Below, in pieces: positions 1 through 8,037 of a DNA stretch of 64,000 bases. The notes under the pieces were generated by a model. That model was not told where the DNA came from. It saw only the letters and a program-made list of their open reading frames with translations, and did no database searches. Numbering within the stretch: position 1 is the stretch's first letter; each line of letters starts with the position of its first letter. The position numbers were made by a program, and so were the translations under genes. Location: assembly GCF_009909235.1 (NCBI RefSeq), contig NZ_JAAAPO010000003.1, positions 372,001-436,000 of the forward strand, given 5' to 3'. The DNA is from Novosphingobium ovatum. GTDB taxonomy: Bacteria; Pseudomonadota; Alphaproteobacteria; Sphingomonadales; Sphingomonadaceae.

Positions 1-1
1 G

Positions 2-978
2 CTACAGGATGACGAGGCGCGCGACGGGTTCCGTTTTGGCGGGGTAATCCTGCATGATTCCGAAGACATGGTGCATGGGCTGGAACTGCATGTGATCGAC
101 ACCGGCCTGTCGCAGGTGGATTTTGTGCAATTGCCCGTGCGCGCTGAATTTCTGCCGGGAGCGCATTGGATCGCGGGGCATTATTGCGACGAATTCGTTG
201 AATCGCATTGCAAAAGTCTGGTGGTACGCGATGCTTTGGGCGCAGGATTGCCGGCGGCGGGTGTGTCCTGCGGCTTTTCGCGCGACATGCTGGACCGCAT
301 CGCTGATCTGCGCCGGCAGGAAGGCGGCAACGGCCCCTTTGCCGAGGAATGCTTTACCGAGGACTATGAGCTGGGCCTGCTGATCAAGCGGATGGGCGGG
401 CGCAGCCGGTTCCTGCGGCGGCGTGATATCGATGGCAATCTGATCGGCACACGCAGCTATTTTCCCGGCACGCTGAACGATGCCGTGCGGCAAAAGACTC
501 GCTGGATTCATGGCATCGCCTTGCAGGGGTGGGACCGGCTGGGCTGGCAGGGGCGGTTTGTCGCCAATGGATGGCCGTGCGCGACCGCCGCGCGCCGTTG
601 ACGGCATTGGTGCTGGCCGCGGCCTATCTGCTGATCGTTGTGGAAGGCGTGCTGGGCATCATCTGGCTGTGGGGCGGGCCGGGTGGGCCGATGATGCCGC
701 CGCATTCGCCATGGGTGTCATGGGCGATCAACCTGTGCATCTTTGGCCTGTTCTGGCGCTTGTTCTGGCGCATCGTCTTTACCGGGCGCGAATATGGCAT
801 CGCCGAAGGATTTTATTCGATCATTCGCATGCCCATTGCCAATATCGTCACGATCATGGCGGGTCGCCGGGCCTTTGTCGCCTATTGCCGCAGCCTGATG
901 GGGGGCAAGGTGGTGTGGGACAAGACCGAGCACCGTGCCCACCCGCTGCTCACCACGACCACCACTGGCGGTTCATGA
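2..978 (+). pseudogene. Membrane glycosyltransferase, N4 adsorption protein B-like; 5'-partial and frameshifted
   Basis: The 5' end lies outside the window. Reading from position 2 gives the C-terminal part of a processive family-2 glycosyltransferase: an acidic pair in HDSEDM, a TEDYELGL motif and a QKTRW (QxxRW-type) motif, all typical of cellulose-synthase-like enzymes and of the glycosyltransferase half of NfrB. This frame stops at 601. The hydrophobic C-terminal part (two or more membrane segments, ending near WDKTEHRAHP) continues in another frame to 978. One extra base around 563-568 would join the halves (GRFVA then QWMAVRDRRAP), so a single base seems to be missing, either as a true mutation or as a sequencing error. 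It would act at the inner membrane in surface polysaccharide synthesis. The next gene overlaps by ATGA. The family call is good; the biological role is inferred. Confidence 0.7.
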
Positions 979-2246
979 CGCATCAGGCGCCCCCCACAAA
1001 GGTCAAACCGGCGCGCAAGCGGGGGGAGCCCTTGCTGGTGTTCCTGATGATCCTGCTGGTCTGGGCGTTTGGCCGGTCGGCCTTGTGGGAGCCGGTGGCT
1101 TGGGGGCAACACGCGGTTGGCGGGTTGAGCCTGCCCTCGCAGACGGTGGCTTATGGCGTGCCAATGGGGGTGCAGCGGCTGCGCTTGTTGCCGCCTGTTC
1201 GCCATGCTGTGCCAACGCTGCTGCGCCGTCCGGCGGTGCCCGGCCCTGGGTGGATGGCGGGCGGGGGGCTGCCGCACATGGCCCTGGCCGGGCATCCCCC
1301 CGCACAGGCGCCTCCCGCCATGCCGCCGCCGATGATGGTGATGCCGTCAGGTCCGCCCGCGCCGCTACCCACGGTCGAGGTGGCCCGGTTGGCGCTGCCC
1401 CGGCCCGAACCACCTGCCATCGCGTCGGCCCGATTGCCCATGGCCGCGCCGTTCTCCCGTCCCACCACGCTGGTGGAGGCGGGCTTTGTGGCGTCTGGTG
1501 CTGATGCGCGGGTCGAGGCCGTGCCCTCAAGCCCCGCGCCCTTGCCCGAGCCATCGGTGTCGGGGCGCAGGGCGTCGGGCGGGCGACACTGGTCGGGCGA
1601 TGGCTGGGCGATGCTGCGCCCCGGCGGGCAGGGCGCGGGCAGCGCGGCGGGCAGTCTTACGCCCACCTATGGCGCCAGCCAGATCGGCGCGGTGCTGCGC
1701 TATCGGCTACAGCCCGATGATCCCAACCGGCTGGCGGTCTATGCGCGCGGCTATGGCGCGCTGAACGGCGGGGGCGAAAAGGAAGTCGCCGCTGGCATCT
1801 CGGTACGGCTGCATCGCAAGATCCCCGTGGCGATTATGGCCGAGGTGCGCGCGGGGCAGCCGCGTGCGGGCGTGTCGGCGCGGGTGCGTCCGGCGATGAT
1901 GGCGGTGACCGAACTGCCGCCACAGGCGCTGCCTGGCGGGTTCCGGGCCGAAACCTATGTGCAGGCGGGCTATGTCGGGGGGGCGAACGAAACCGCCTTT
2001 GTTGACGGACAGGTGCGGGTGGATGCGCCGGTGGACGTGCAAGGGCGCGCCATGGTGCGGATCGGCGCGGGCGCATGGGGCGGCGCGCAGGACGGCGCGG
2101 CGCGGCTGGACATTGGGCCGACGCTGCGGGTGGCCTATGCGCATGGCGGCGTGGCGGGCCATGTCTCGGTGGATTGGCGGGTGCGGGTGGCGGGCAATGC
2201 CGCGCCTGTGGATGGTCCGGCGATCACCATCGCGGCCGGTTTCTGA
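975..2246 (+). CDS. NfrA C-terminal-domain-like membrane protein
   Basis: A 423-residue protein whose ATG overlaps the stop of the preceding glycosyltransferase. It has a short basic N-terminus, one membrane segment at about residues 20-35, a long Pro/Ala-rich region (about 90-210), then a C-terminal module starting near YGASQIGAVLRYRL that resembles the C-terminal domain of the phage N4 adsorption protein A (NfrA). Known NfrA proteins carry a large TPR region before this domain; none is recognisable here. Coupling with the glycosyltransferase suggests the two work together in making or exporting a surface polysaccharide. The domain resemblance is by eye and should be treated as moderate. Confidence 0.6.
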   Translation: MTHQAPPTKVKPARKRGEPLLVFLMILLVWAFGRSALWEPVAWGQHAVGGLSLPSQTVAYGVPMGVQRLRLLPPVRHAVPTLLRRPAVPGPGWMAGGGLPHMALAGHPPAQAPPAMPPPMMVMPSGPPAPLPTVEVARLALPRPEPPAIASARLPMAAPFSRPTTLVEAGFVASGADARVEAVPSSPAPLPEPSVSGRRASGGRHWSGDGWAMLRPGGQGAGSAAGSLTPTYGASQIGAVLRYRLQPDDPNRLAVYARGYGALNGGGEKEVAAGISVRLHRKIPVAIMAEVRAGQPRAGVSARVRPAMMAVTELPPQALPGGFRAETYVQAGYVGGANETAFVDGQVRVDAPVDVQGRAMVRIGAGAWGGAQDGAARLDIGPTLRVAYAHGGVAGHVSVDWRVRVAGNAAPVDGPAITIAAGF

Positions 2247-2329
2247 TCCAAAAGGCACGACAAAATCGCGGCGTGGTGGCTTTGCGCCCTTCCTTTGCGT
2301 GGCCAACCGGGCTAGCGTTGGGCGCAGCA

Positions 2330-3244
2330 ATGGATGTCTATTTGCCCATAGCCAATCTGGCGGTGAACGGCCTGATCATTATCGGCCTTGGCGCGCTGAC
2401 CGGCGTGCTGTCGGGGCTGTTTGGCGTGGGCGGCGGGTTCCTGACCACGCCCTTGCTGATTTTCTATGGCGTGCCACCCACGGTCGCTGCCGCCAGTGCG
2501 GCCAGCACGGTGACCGGCGCCAGCGTGTCGGGCGTGTTTGCCCATGGGCAACGCGGCGGGGTGGATTACCAGATGGGTGGCGTGCTGGTGGCTGGTGGTG
2601 TGTTGGGCACAGGTATTGGTGCGGTGCTGTTCAGCATCCTGCAACGGCTGGGTCAGATCGATACGGCGATCAACCTGCTCTATGTCCTGATGCTGGGCTC
2701 GATCGGGTCGTTGATGGCCAAGGAAAGCATCGAGACCATGCTGGCCGCGCGGCGCGGAGTGGCTCCGCCCGCGCGCAAGCGGCGGCATCACCCGCTGGTC
2801 GCGCTGTTGCCGCTGCGCTGGCGGTTCTATCGCTCGGGCCTGTATATTTCGCCGCTGGCGCCGCTGTTGCTGGGCGTGGTGGGCGGCATTCTGACGATGC
2901 TGCTGGGTATTGGCGGCGGGTTCATCATGGTGCCCGCGATGCTGTACATTCTGGGGATGAGCGCCAACGTGGTGGTGGGCACCTCGTTGTTCCAGATCCT
3001 GTTTGTCACCATCGCCACGACATTGATGCACGCGCTGACCACCCATGCGGTCGATCTGGTGCTGGGCTTTTTGCTGTTGGTGGGGTCGGTGTCGGGGGCG
3101 CAATTGGGCGCGCGCATCGGCCAGATCGCCAGTCCGGTGACGCTGCGCCTGATTCTGGCGCTGATCGTTTTGGCGGTGGGGTTGCGCATGGCGCTGGGGC
3201 TGACGTGGCAGCCGGGCGACATATTTACCGTGACGGTATTGTGA
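2330..3244 (+). CDS. TauE/SafE-family sulfite or anion exporter
   Basis: A 304-residue polytopic inner-membrane protein. The two halves carry matching glycine motifs (GVGGGF at 32-37 and GIGGGF at 193-198), the internal repeat typical of TauE/SafE transporters, separated by a basic cytoplasmic loop (about 139-168, with RKRRHH). The family exports sulfite, sulfoacetate or related anions; the substrate here is not evident. I chose the ATG at 2330 because it directly precedes the first membrane segment; the frame is open further upstream but that part is not protein-like. The stop overlaps the GTG of the next gene (GTGA), and TauE plus a TIGR02186 protein is a recurrent pair. Confidence 0.85.
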   Translation: MDVYLPIANLAVNGLIIIGLGALTGVLSGLFGVGGGFLTTPLLIFYGVPPTVAAASAASTVTGASVSGVFAHGQRGGVDYQMGGVLVAGGVLGTGIGAVLFSILQRLGQIDTAINLLYVLMLGSIGSLMAKESIETMLAARRGVAPPARKRRHHPLVALLPLRWRFYRSGLYISPLAPLLLGVVGGILTMLLGIGGGFIMVPAMLYILGMSANVVVGTSLFQILFVTIATTLMHALTTHAVDLVLGFLLLVGSVSGAQLGARIGQIASPVTLRLILALIVLAVGLRMALGLTWQPGDIFTVTVL

Positions 3245-3993
3245 GGGTTCTGGCGGCCCTTTTGGCGTTTTTCGCGCTGATCGGGGCGGCCGATCCGATT
3301 CTGGTGCCCGATGTGTCACAACATCAGGTGCAGGTGCGGCAGGGCTTTACCGGCACGCAATTGCTGCTGTTTGGCGCGATCCTGACGCCAGAGGGCACCC
3401 GCGCGGGCCGCGATTACGATATCGTTGTCGTGCTGGAGGGGCCGGCGCGGCCTGTCGTCCTGCGCGAAAAGGAAAAGGTGGCGGGCGTGTGGGTCAATGC
3501 CCACAGCACCGTGTTCCGCTCGATGCCCAGCTTTTACGCGGTGGCTTCAGCCCGGCCGTTGCGCGACATTGTCGATGAACGCACCGCCGCCATTTACGAA
3601 CTGGGGCTGGACTCGCTGCAATTGTCACCGGCGGCTTCGATCGATCCGGCGCAGCAGGCCCATTACGCGCAGGGGCTGGTCAGCCTGATGCGGGGCAAGG
3701 GGCTGTATCAGCAGGACGAACACGCCGTCACGGTCAAGGATCAGGTGCTGTATCAGGCGCGCATTTCGCTGCCATCGAATGTACAGACGGGGGTCTATAC
3801 GGCGGAAACCTTTGCCATTCGCAATGGCCGCGTGGTGGCGTCCGCCATCAGCGAGGTCGAGGTGGTGAAGGTAGGGATGGAGCGCGGGATCGAGGACTTC
3901 TCGCGCCGCCGCGCTTTGTCCTATGGCCTGATGGCCGTGGCGATTTCGGTGCTGATGGGCTGGGCCGCCGGGCGGCTGTTCGCGCTGGTCTAG
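3241..3993 (+). CDS. TIGR02186-family transmembrane protein
   Basis: A 250-residue protein starting at GTG, overlapping the TauE/SafE stop by four bases. It has an N-terminal signal or anchor (about 1-18), a periplasmic body that looks beta-rich, and one C-terminal membrane helix near residues 222-247, so most of it probably faces the periplasm. The family has no firm function; its constant pairing with TauE/SafE transporters suggests an accessory or substrate-binding role. The GTG start is preferred because it gives a clean signal sequence and translational coupling. Confidence 0.75.
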   Translation: MRVLAALLAFFALIGAADPILVPDVSQHQVQVRQGFTGTQLLLFGAILTPEGTRAGRDYDIVVVLEGPARPVVLREKEKVAGVWVNAHSTVFRSMPSFYAVASARPLRDIVDERTAAIYELGLDSLQLSPAASIDPAQQAHYAQGLVSLMRGKGLYQQDEHAVTVKDQVLYQARISLPSNVQTGVYTAETFAIRNGRVVASAISEVEVVKVGMERGIEDFSRRRALSYGLMAVAISVLMGWAAGRLFALV

Positions 3994-4105
3994 GGCAGGG
4001 CGCGTAAGGCGAAACTTAACCTGCCGTGCCTAATCCTGCGGCGATGACTTGCTCCTCTGTTTTCTCCGCCAATCGGGGCGCCGTGGTGCCCTGCGCGTGA
4101 CCGAC

Positions 4106-5770
4106 ATGTCGCAGCCCGGCTTTATGCCTGATGATGGCGTCTGCGCCTCGCCGGGGGCCGCCAATAACGCGCAATTGCCGATTGGCGTGGTGCTGGAAGT
4201 GGCCGGGGCCGGGGCGTTGATCGCGCTGGACCCGCAACGGTTGCAGGAATGCGCGGGCGATGCCGATCCCACGGTGGCCTTGTCGGGGCAGGTGGGGTGC
4301 CAATTGCGGGTGCGGGCGGGCAACATGTGGTTGCTGGCCAGCGTGCGCGAGCAAAAGCAGGGGCGGCGCGATGGCGATGGCATCCTGACCCAGATCGATT
4401 TTCTGGGCGAAGGGGCCGAGCAGCGCCTGACCGGCGTGATGTATGATTTCCGGCGCGGTGTGACCAATTATCCGCTGCCCGGCGCGCTGGTCTATCCCAC
4501 CAGCACGCGCGATCTGATGTCGGTCTATGCCGGTGACAGCCGGCCCGGCATCGAGATCGGCACCGTTCACCCCACCCGCGACATCCGCGCCAGCCTGTAT
4601 GTCGACCCGTTTCTGGGCAAGCATTTCGCGCTGCTGGGATCGACCGGCACTGGTAAATCGACCGCTTTGGCGCTGATCCTGCACCGCATTTGTCAGGCCG
4701 CGCCTCAGGGCCATGTGTTGATGATCGACCCACATGGCGAATATGCCAGCGCGTTTCGCGATACCGGCGTCATTCTGGACGCCAGCAATCTGCAACTGCC
4801 CTATTGGCTGATGAATTTCGAGGAGCATTGCGAGATCCTGCTGTCGAGCCGGGGCGAGAACCGGCAGATTGACGCGGAAATTCTGGCGCGTTGCCTGTAT
4901 CAGGCCCGGATCAAGCACCGGCTGGCCGAGAGCATGGGCGGGCGGATCACGGTCGATTCCCCCATCCCCTATCTGCTGTCCGATCTGGCCGTGATCCTGC
5001 AAAACGAAATGGGCAAGCTGGACAAGGCGACCACCACCGCGCCTTACACCCGGATCAAGACCCGGCTGGACGAGCTGAAGGCTGATCCGCGTTACAGCTT
5101 TCTGTTTTCGGGGATGCTGGTGGGCGACACCATGACCGAAGCGCTGGCCCGCATGTTCCGCCTGCCGGCCAATGGTCGCCCGATCGCCATCGTTGATGTC
5201 TCGGGCGTGCCCTCGGAGATCACCAGCACGGTGGTTGCGCTGCTTTCGCGGCTGGTGTTCGATTTTGCCATCTGGTCGCGGGGGGAAACGCCGCGCCCGG
5301 TGCTGCTGGTGTGCGAGGAGGCGCACCGCTATGTCCCGTCCGAGCGCAATGTCGAGACGTCCTCGGTCGGGCGCATCCTGTCGCGCATCGCCAAGGAAGG
5401 GCGTAAATATGGCGTGTCGCTGGGGCTGGTGACGCAGCGTCCGTCCGACCTTGCCGAAGGCGTGCTGTCACAGTTGGGCACGATCATCGCCATGCGCCTG
5501 AACAACGAGCGCGATCAGGCCTTTGTCCGGGCCGCCATGCCCGAAGGCGCGCGCGGGTTTCTGGATTCGATCCCCGCGTTGCGTAACCGTGAATGCATCA
5601 TCTGTGGCGAAGGCGTCGCCCTGCCGATGCGCGTGGCCTTTGACGATCTGGAGGAAACCCGCCGTCCCGCATCGGCGGACCCGTCGTTCAGCGCATTGTG
5701 GCGCGAACAGGGCGGCGAGGACATGATGGTGGCGCGCACAGTCCAGCGTTGGCGCGCCCAGGGGCGGTAA
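4106..5770 (+). CDS. HerA-like DUF87 hexameric ATPase
   Basis: A 554-residue P-loop ATPase of the HerA/FtsK class. The N-terminal part (about 25-150) looks like the HerA beta-barrel domain; Walker A is GSTGTGKS at 178-185, followed by the DPHGEY signature (208-213), and Walker B ends in CEEAHRY around 403-409. It ends with the SRIAKEGRKYG and QRPS segments typical of HerA-like proteins. HerA drives DNA translocation, classically with the nuclease NurA in end resection; no nuclease gene is adjacent here. An in-frame GTG lies nine bases upstream (4097); the ATG at 4106 is chosen. The gene stands alone, 112 bases after the TIGR02186 gene and convergent with the MATE gene. Confidence 0.8.
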   Translation: MSQPGFMPDDGVCASPGAANNAQLPIGVVLEVAGAGALIALDPQRLQECAGDADPTVALSGQVGCQLRVRAGNMWLLASVREQKQGRRDGDGILTQIDFLGEGAEQRLTGVMYDFRRGVTNYPLPGALVYPTSTRDLMSVYAGDSRPGIEIGTVHPTRDIRASLYVDPFLGKHFALLGSTGTGKSTALALILHRICQAAPQGHVLMIDPHGEYASAFRDTGVILDASNLQLPYWLMNFEEHCEILLSSRGENRQIDAEILARCLYQARIKHRLAESMGGRITVDSPIPYLLSDLAVILQNEMGKLDKATTTAPYTRIKTRLDELKADPRYSFLFSGMLVGDTMTEALARMFRLPANGRPIAIVDVSGVPSEITSTVVALLSRLVFDFAIWSRGETPRPVLLVCEEAHRYVPSERNVETSSVGRILSRIAKEGRKYGVSLGLVTQRPSDLAEGVLSQLGTIIAMRLNNERDQAFVRAAMPEGARGFLDSIPALRNRECIICGEGVALPMRVAFDDLEETRRPASADPSFSALWREQGGEDMMVARTVQRWRAQGR

Positions 5771-5782
5771 TCGGACGGGGCC

Positions 5783-7261
5783 TTAGTGCCCCATCATCTC
5801 GCCACCGCCCATATCGCTACCGGAGCGCATCTTGCTGCGGTCGATCTTGCGCCAGCCCTTGCGGTTATACAGCACCAGCGTCAGCCCCGCCGCCACCACC
5901 GATCCGAATGGATAGGACCACCAGATCGCTTCGGCCCCGATCTGCGTATGGGCGATATAGTAAAAGCCCAGGCGCGCCGGATAAAGTGAGATGAACATGA
6001 TCACCAGCGGCATCAGCACCGCGCCATAGGCGCGCATCGTGCCGGTCAGGATCATCATCACGCCCATCAGCACGAACGACCATGTCACGATGCGCTGCAT
6101 GTGTTCGGCCAAGGGCAGGGCGGCGCTCTGCGGCCCCAGAAACAGCCCCAGCAGCGGATGCGCGGCCACCACCAGCACCACCGCCAGCGTGCCCGTCAAT
6201 GCCAGATTGGCGCCCAGACCCTGCCAGGTGATCTGGCTGACGCGGCGATGCTTGCCCGCGCCGACATTTTGCGCAACCATCGCCGATACCGCGCTGGAAA
6301 TGGCAAAAGCGGGCATTTGCAGATAGTTCCACAATTGCAGTGACGCGCCATAGGCAGCGGCGGTCTCCATGCCCTCGGCGTTGACCAGGCTGATCATGAT
6401 CAGGCCCGCGCTGGACACCAGCAACATTTGCGTGCCCATCGGCAGGCCTTTGGTGATGATAAAGCCCAATTCGCTGCGGCGCGGCACCAGATAGCCCAGT
6501 TCCGCCCCGCGCAGGCGCAGCGGCATGTCGCGCAGATACATCGCCGCGATCATGAAGGCGACGCCCGCAAAATTCGCAATGGCCGTCGATAGCGCCGACC
6601 CGGTGATCCCCATCGCCGGGATCGGGCCAACGCCACGGATCAACAACGGGTTGCACAGGATGTCGATGATGACCGTCAGGATCATGGCATAGAGCGGCGT
6701 TTTGGCATCGCCCGCCCCGCGCAGTCCCATCGACACCATCACCGACAGCGTGCCGAAAGGCATGGTGATGAACACCACACGCAGATATTCCAGCGCCTCG
6801 ATCCGGCTGAGTTCGGGCGTGCCCAGCGCCGTCAGCAAGGCGGGCGAATAGACAAAGCCGATCAGCCCGACCACTATCGAGACCAGCGTGCAAAAGCCGA
6901 TGCCGCTGCCAAAGGTGATCCGCGCCGCGTCGATCTTGCGCGCGCCAAAGTTTTGCCCGACCCGCACCGTGGTTGCCATGCCAAAGCCGAACACCGCGGC
7001 AAAGGTCAGGAACATCACGATATTGGCATTGGCCGTGGCCGCCAGCGCGCTTTCCCCGATCAGCCGCCCGACCCAGATCGAATTGATCGTGCCGTTCAGC
7101 GTTTGCAGCATGTTCGAGATCAGCGTCGGGATCGAGAACAGCATCAGCGTCTTGAGGATCGGCCCTTCGGTCAGATCCCCGCGCATCCGCCCCGCTGCCG
7201 GGTGCGGTTGATCCTGCGGGCTGTCGTCCGGCACGCTGCTGGCGGCATAGGTTTCGCTCAT
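5783..7261 (-). CDS. MATE-family efflux transporter
   Basis: A 492-residue protein with about twelve hydrophobic segments and the MATE/NorM duplicated layout: the first half begins near EGPILKTLMLFSIPTL and the second near LPMGTQML. It probably exports drugs or metabolites in exchange for Na+ or H+. The start at 7261 overlaps the queE stop by ATGA, which fixes the start and indicates co-transcription; longer upstream readings would run into queE. The substrate cannot be predicted. The C-terminus is short and Gly/Met-rich. Confidence 0.88.
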   Translation of the reverse strand: MSETYAASSVPDDSPQDQPHPAAGRMRGDLTEGPILKTLMLFSIPTLISNMLQTLNGTINSIWVGRLIGESALAATANANIVMFLTFAAVFGFGMATTVRVGQNFGARKIDAARITFGSGIGFCTLVSIVVGLIGFVYSPALLTALGTPELSRIEALEYLRVVFITMPFGTLSVMVSMGLRGAGDAKTPLYAMILTVIIDILCNPLLIRGVGPIPAMGITGSALSTAIANFAGVAFMIAAMYLRDMPLRLRGAELGYLVPRRSELGFIITKGLPMGTQMLLVSSAGLIMISLVNAEGMETAAAYGASLQLWNYLQMPAFAISSAVSAMVAQNVGAGKHRRVSQITWQGLGANLALTGTLAVVLVVAAHPLLGLFLGPQSAALPLAEHMQRIVTWSFVLMGVMMILTGTMRAYGAVLMPLVIMFISLYPARLGFYYIAHTQIGAEAIWWSYPFGSVVAAGLTLVLYNRKGWRKIDRSKMRSGSDMGGGEMMGH

Positions 7262-8019
7262 GTTCCCCTCGTGTCGCCGCTCAGATGAATATGCAAACGG
7301 TCGGTAAAGCAAAAGCCGTGTGTCGAACACAGTTCCGCCAGCCATATGGCCTTATCGCGTAAGGTTTGGCTATCCCGACCTTCGGGCATCAGGAAAATAC
7401 GGTTGGCCGGGATGGCATAGACGCGTGCCAGCGCCACCACCTGATCCAGATCATCGGGCACGCCCAGCACGAATTTGAACCATGCGCGCGGGTCCTGCGC
7501 CCATGCGGTCAGCCGTTCGGGCACCAGTGCCAATTCGGCCGGATTACCCGAATGCGCCAGTTTGGGGCTGACGTTATATTGCGCCACCAGCGGGTCCAGC
7601 GCCGCATGCGGGGCGACAGAGCCATTGGTTTCGATCTCGACATGCCAGTCGCGCCCGTCCAGCATGTTCAGGTTGGTGATCATGCGGGCCAGCGCCGCAC
7701 CCTGCAACAGCGGCTCACCCCCGGTGATCACCAGCCGGGGGAAGGGCAGATGCGCGCCCAGTTCGGCAATGGCCAGCGCGACCTTGGCCTCGTCCATGGT
7801 CAGTTGGTTCTGGCCCCGGTCATAGGCCACATCATCGGTGTGCGGCCGATTGTCTCCGGTAAACCGCCACGTATAGGCCGTGTCGCACCAGCGGCAGGCC
7901 AGATTGCAGCGGGACAGGCGGACAAAGACGCTGGGGCGTCCGATCGACGCCCCTTCGCCCTGCAGTGCGGCAAAGATCTCGGGCTTGCCCGGAGTGATCG
8001 TGGCCAGAGCCAGTGCCAT
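7258..8019 (-). CDS. queE: 7-carboxy-7-deazaguanine synthase
   Basis: A 253-residue radical SAM enzyme that contracts 6-carboxytetrahydropterin to 7-carboxy-7-deazaguanine, the third step toward preQ0 and queuosine. The iron-sulfur motif CNLACRWC gives C38, C42 and C45 with CxxxCxxC spacing. FAALQGEG near the N-terminus, the GGEPLLQ segment and the VEIETNG segment are typical of QueE. Other queuosine genes are not in this window. It lies 18 bases after valS and is coupled to the downstream MATE gene, so valS-queE-MATE may form one transcript. Confidence 0.93.
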   Translation of the reverse strand: MALALATITPGKPEIFAALQGEGASIGRPSVFVRLSRCNLACRWCDTAYTWRFTGDNRPHTDDVAYDRGQNQLTMDEAKVALAIAELGAHLPFPRLVITGGEPLLQGAALARMITNLNMLDGRDWHVEIETNGSVAPHAALDPLVAQYNVSPKLAHSGNPAELALVPERLTAWAQDPRAWFKFVLGVPDDLDQVVALARVYAIPANRIFLMPEGRDSQTLRDKAIWLAELCSTHGFCFTDRLHIHLSGDTRGT

Positions 8020-8037
8020 TGCCGCGCGCGCCCGTGC

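Noticed and set aside
1957..3240. Long upstream extension of the TIGR02186 frame
   Set aside because: It overlaps the whole TauE gene in another frame and reads as Arg/Ala-rich noise; GTG at 3241 gives a clean signal sequence.
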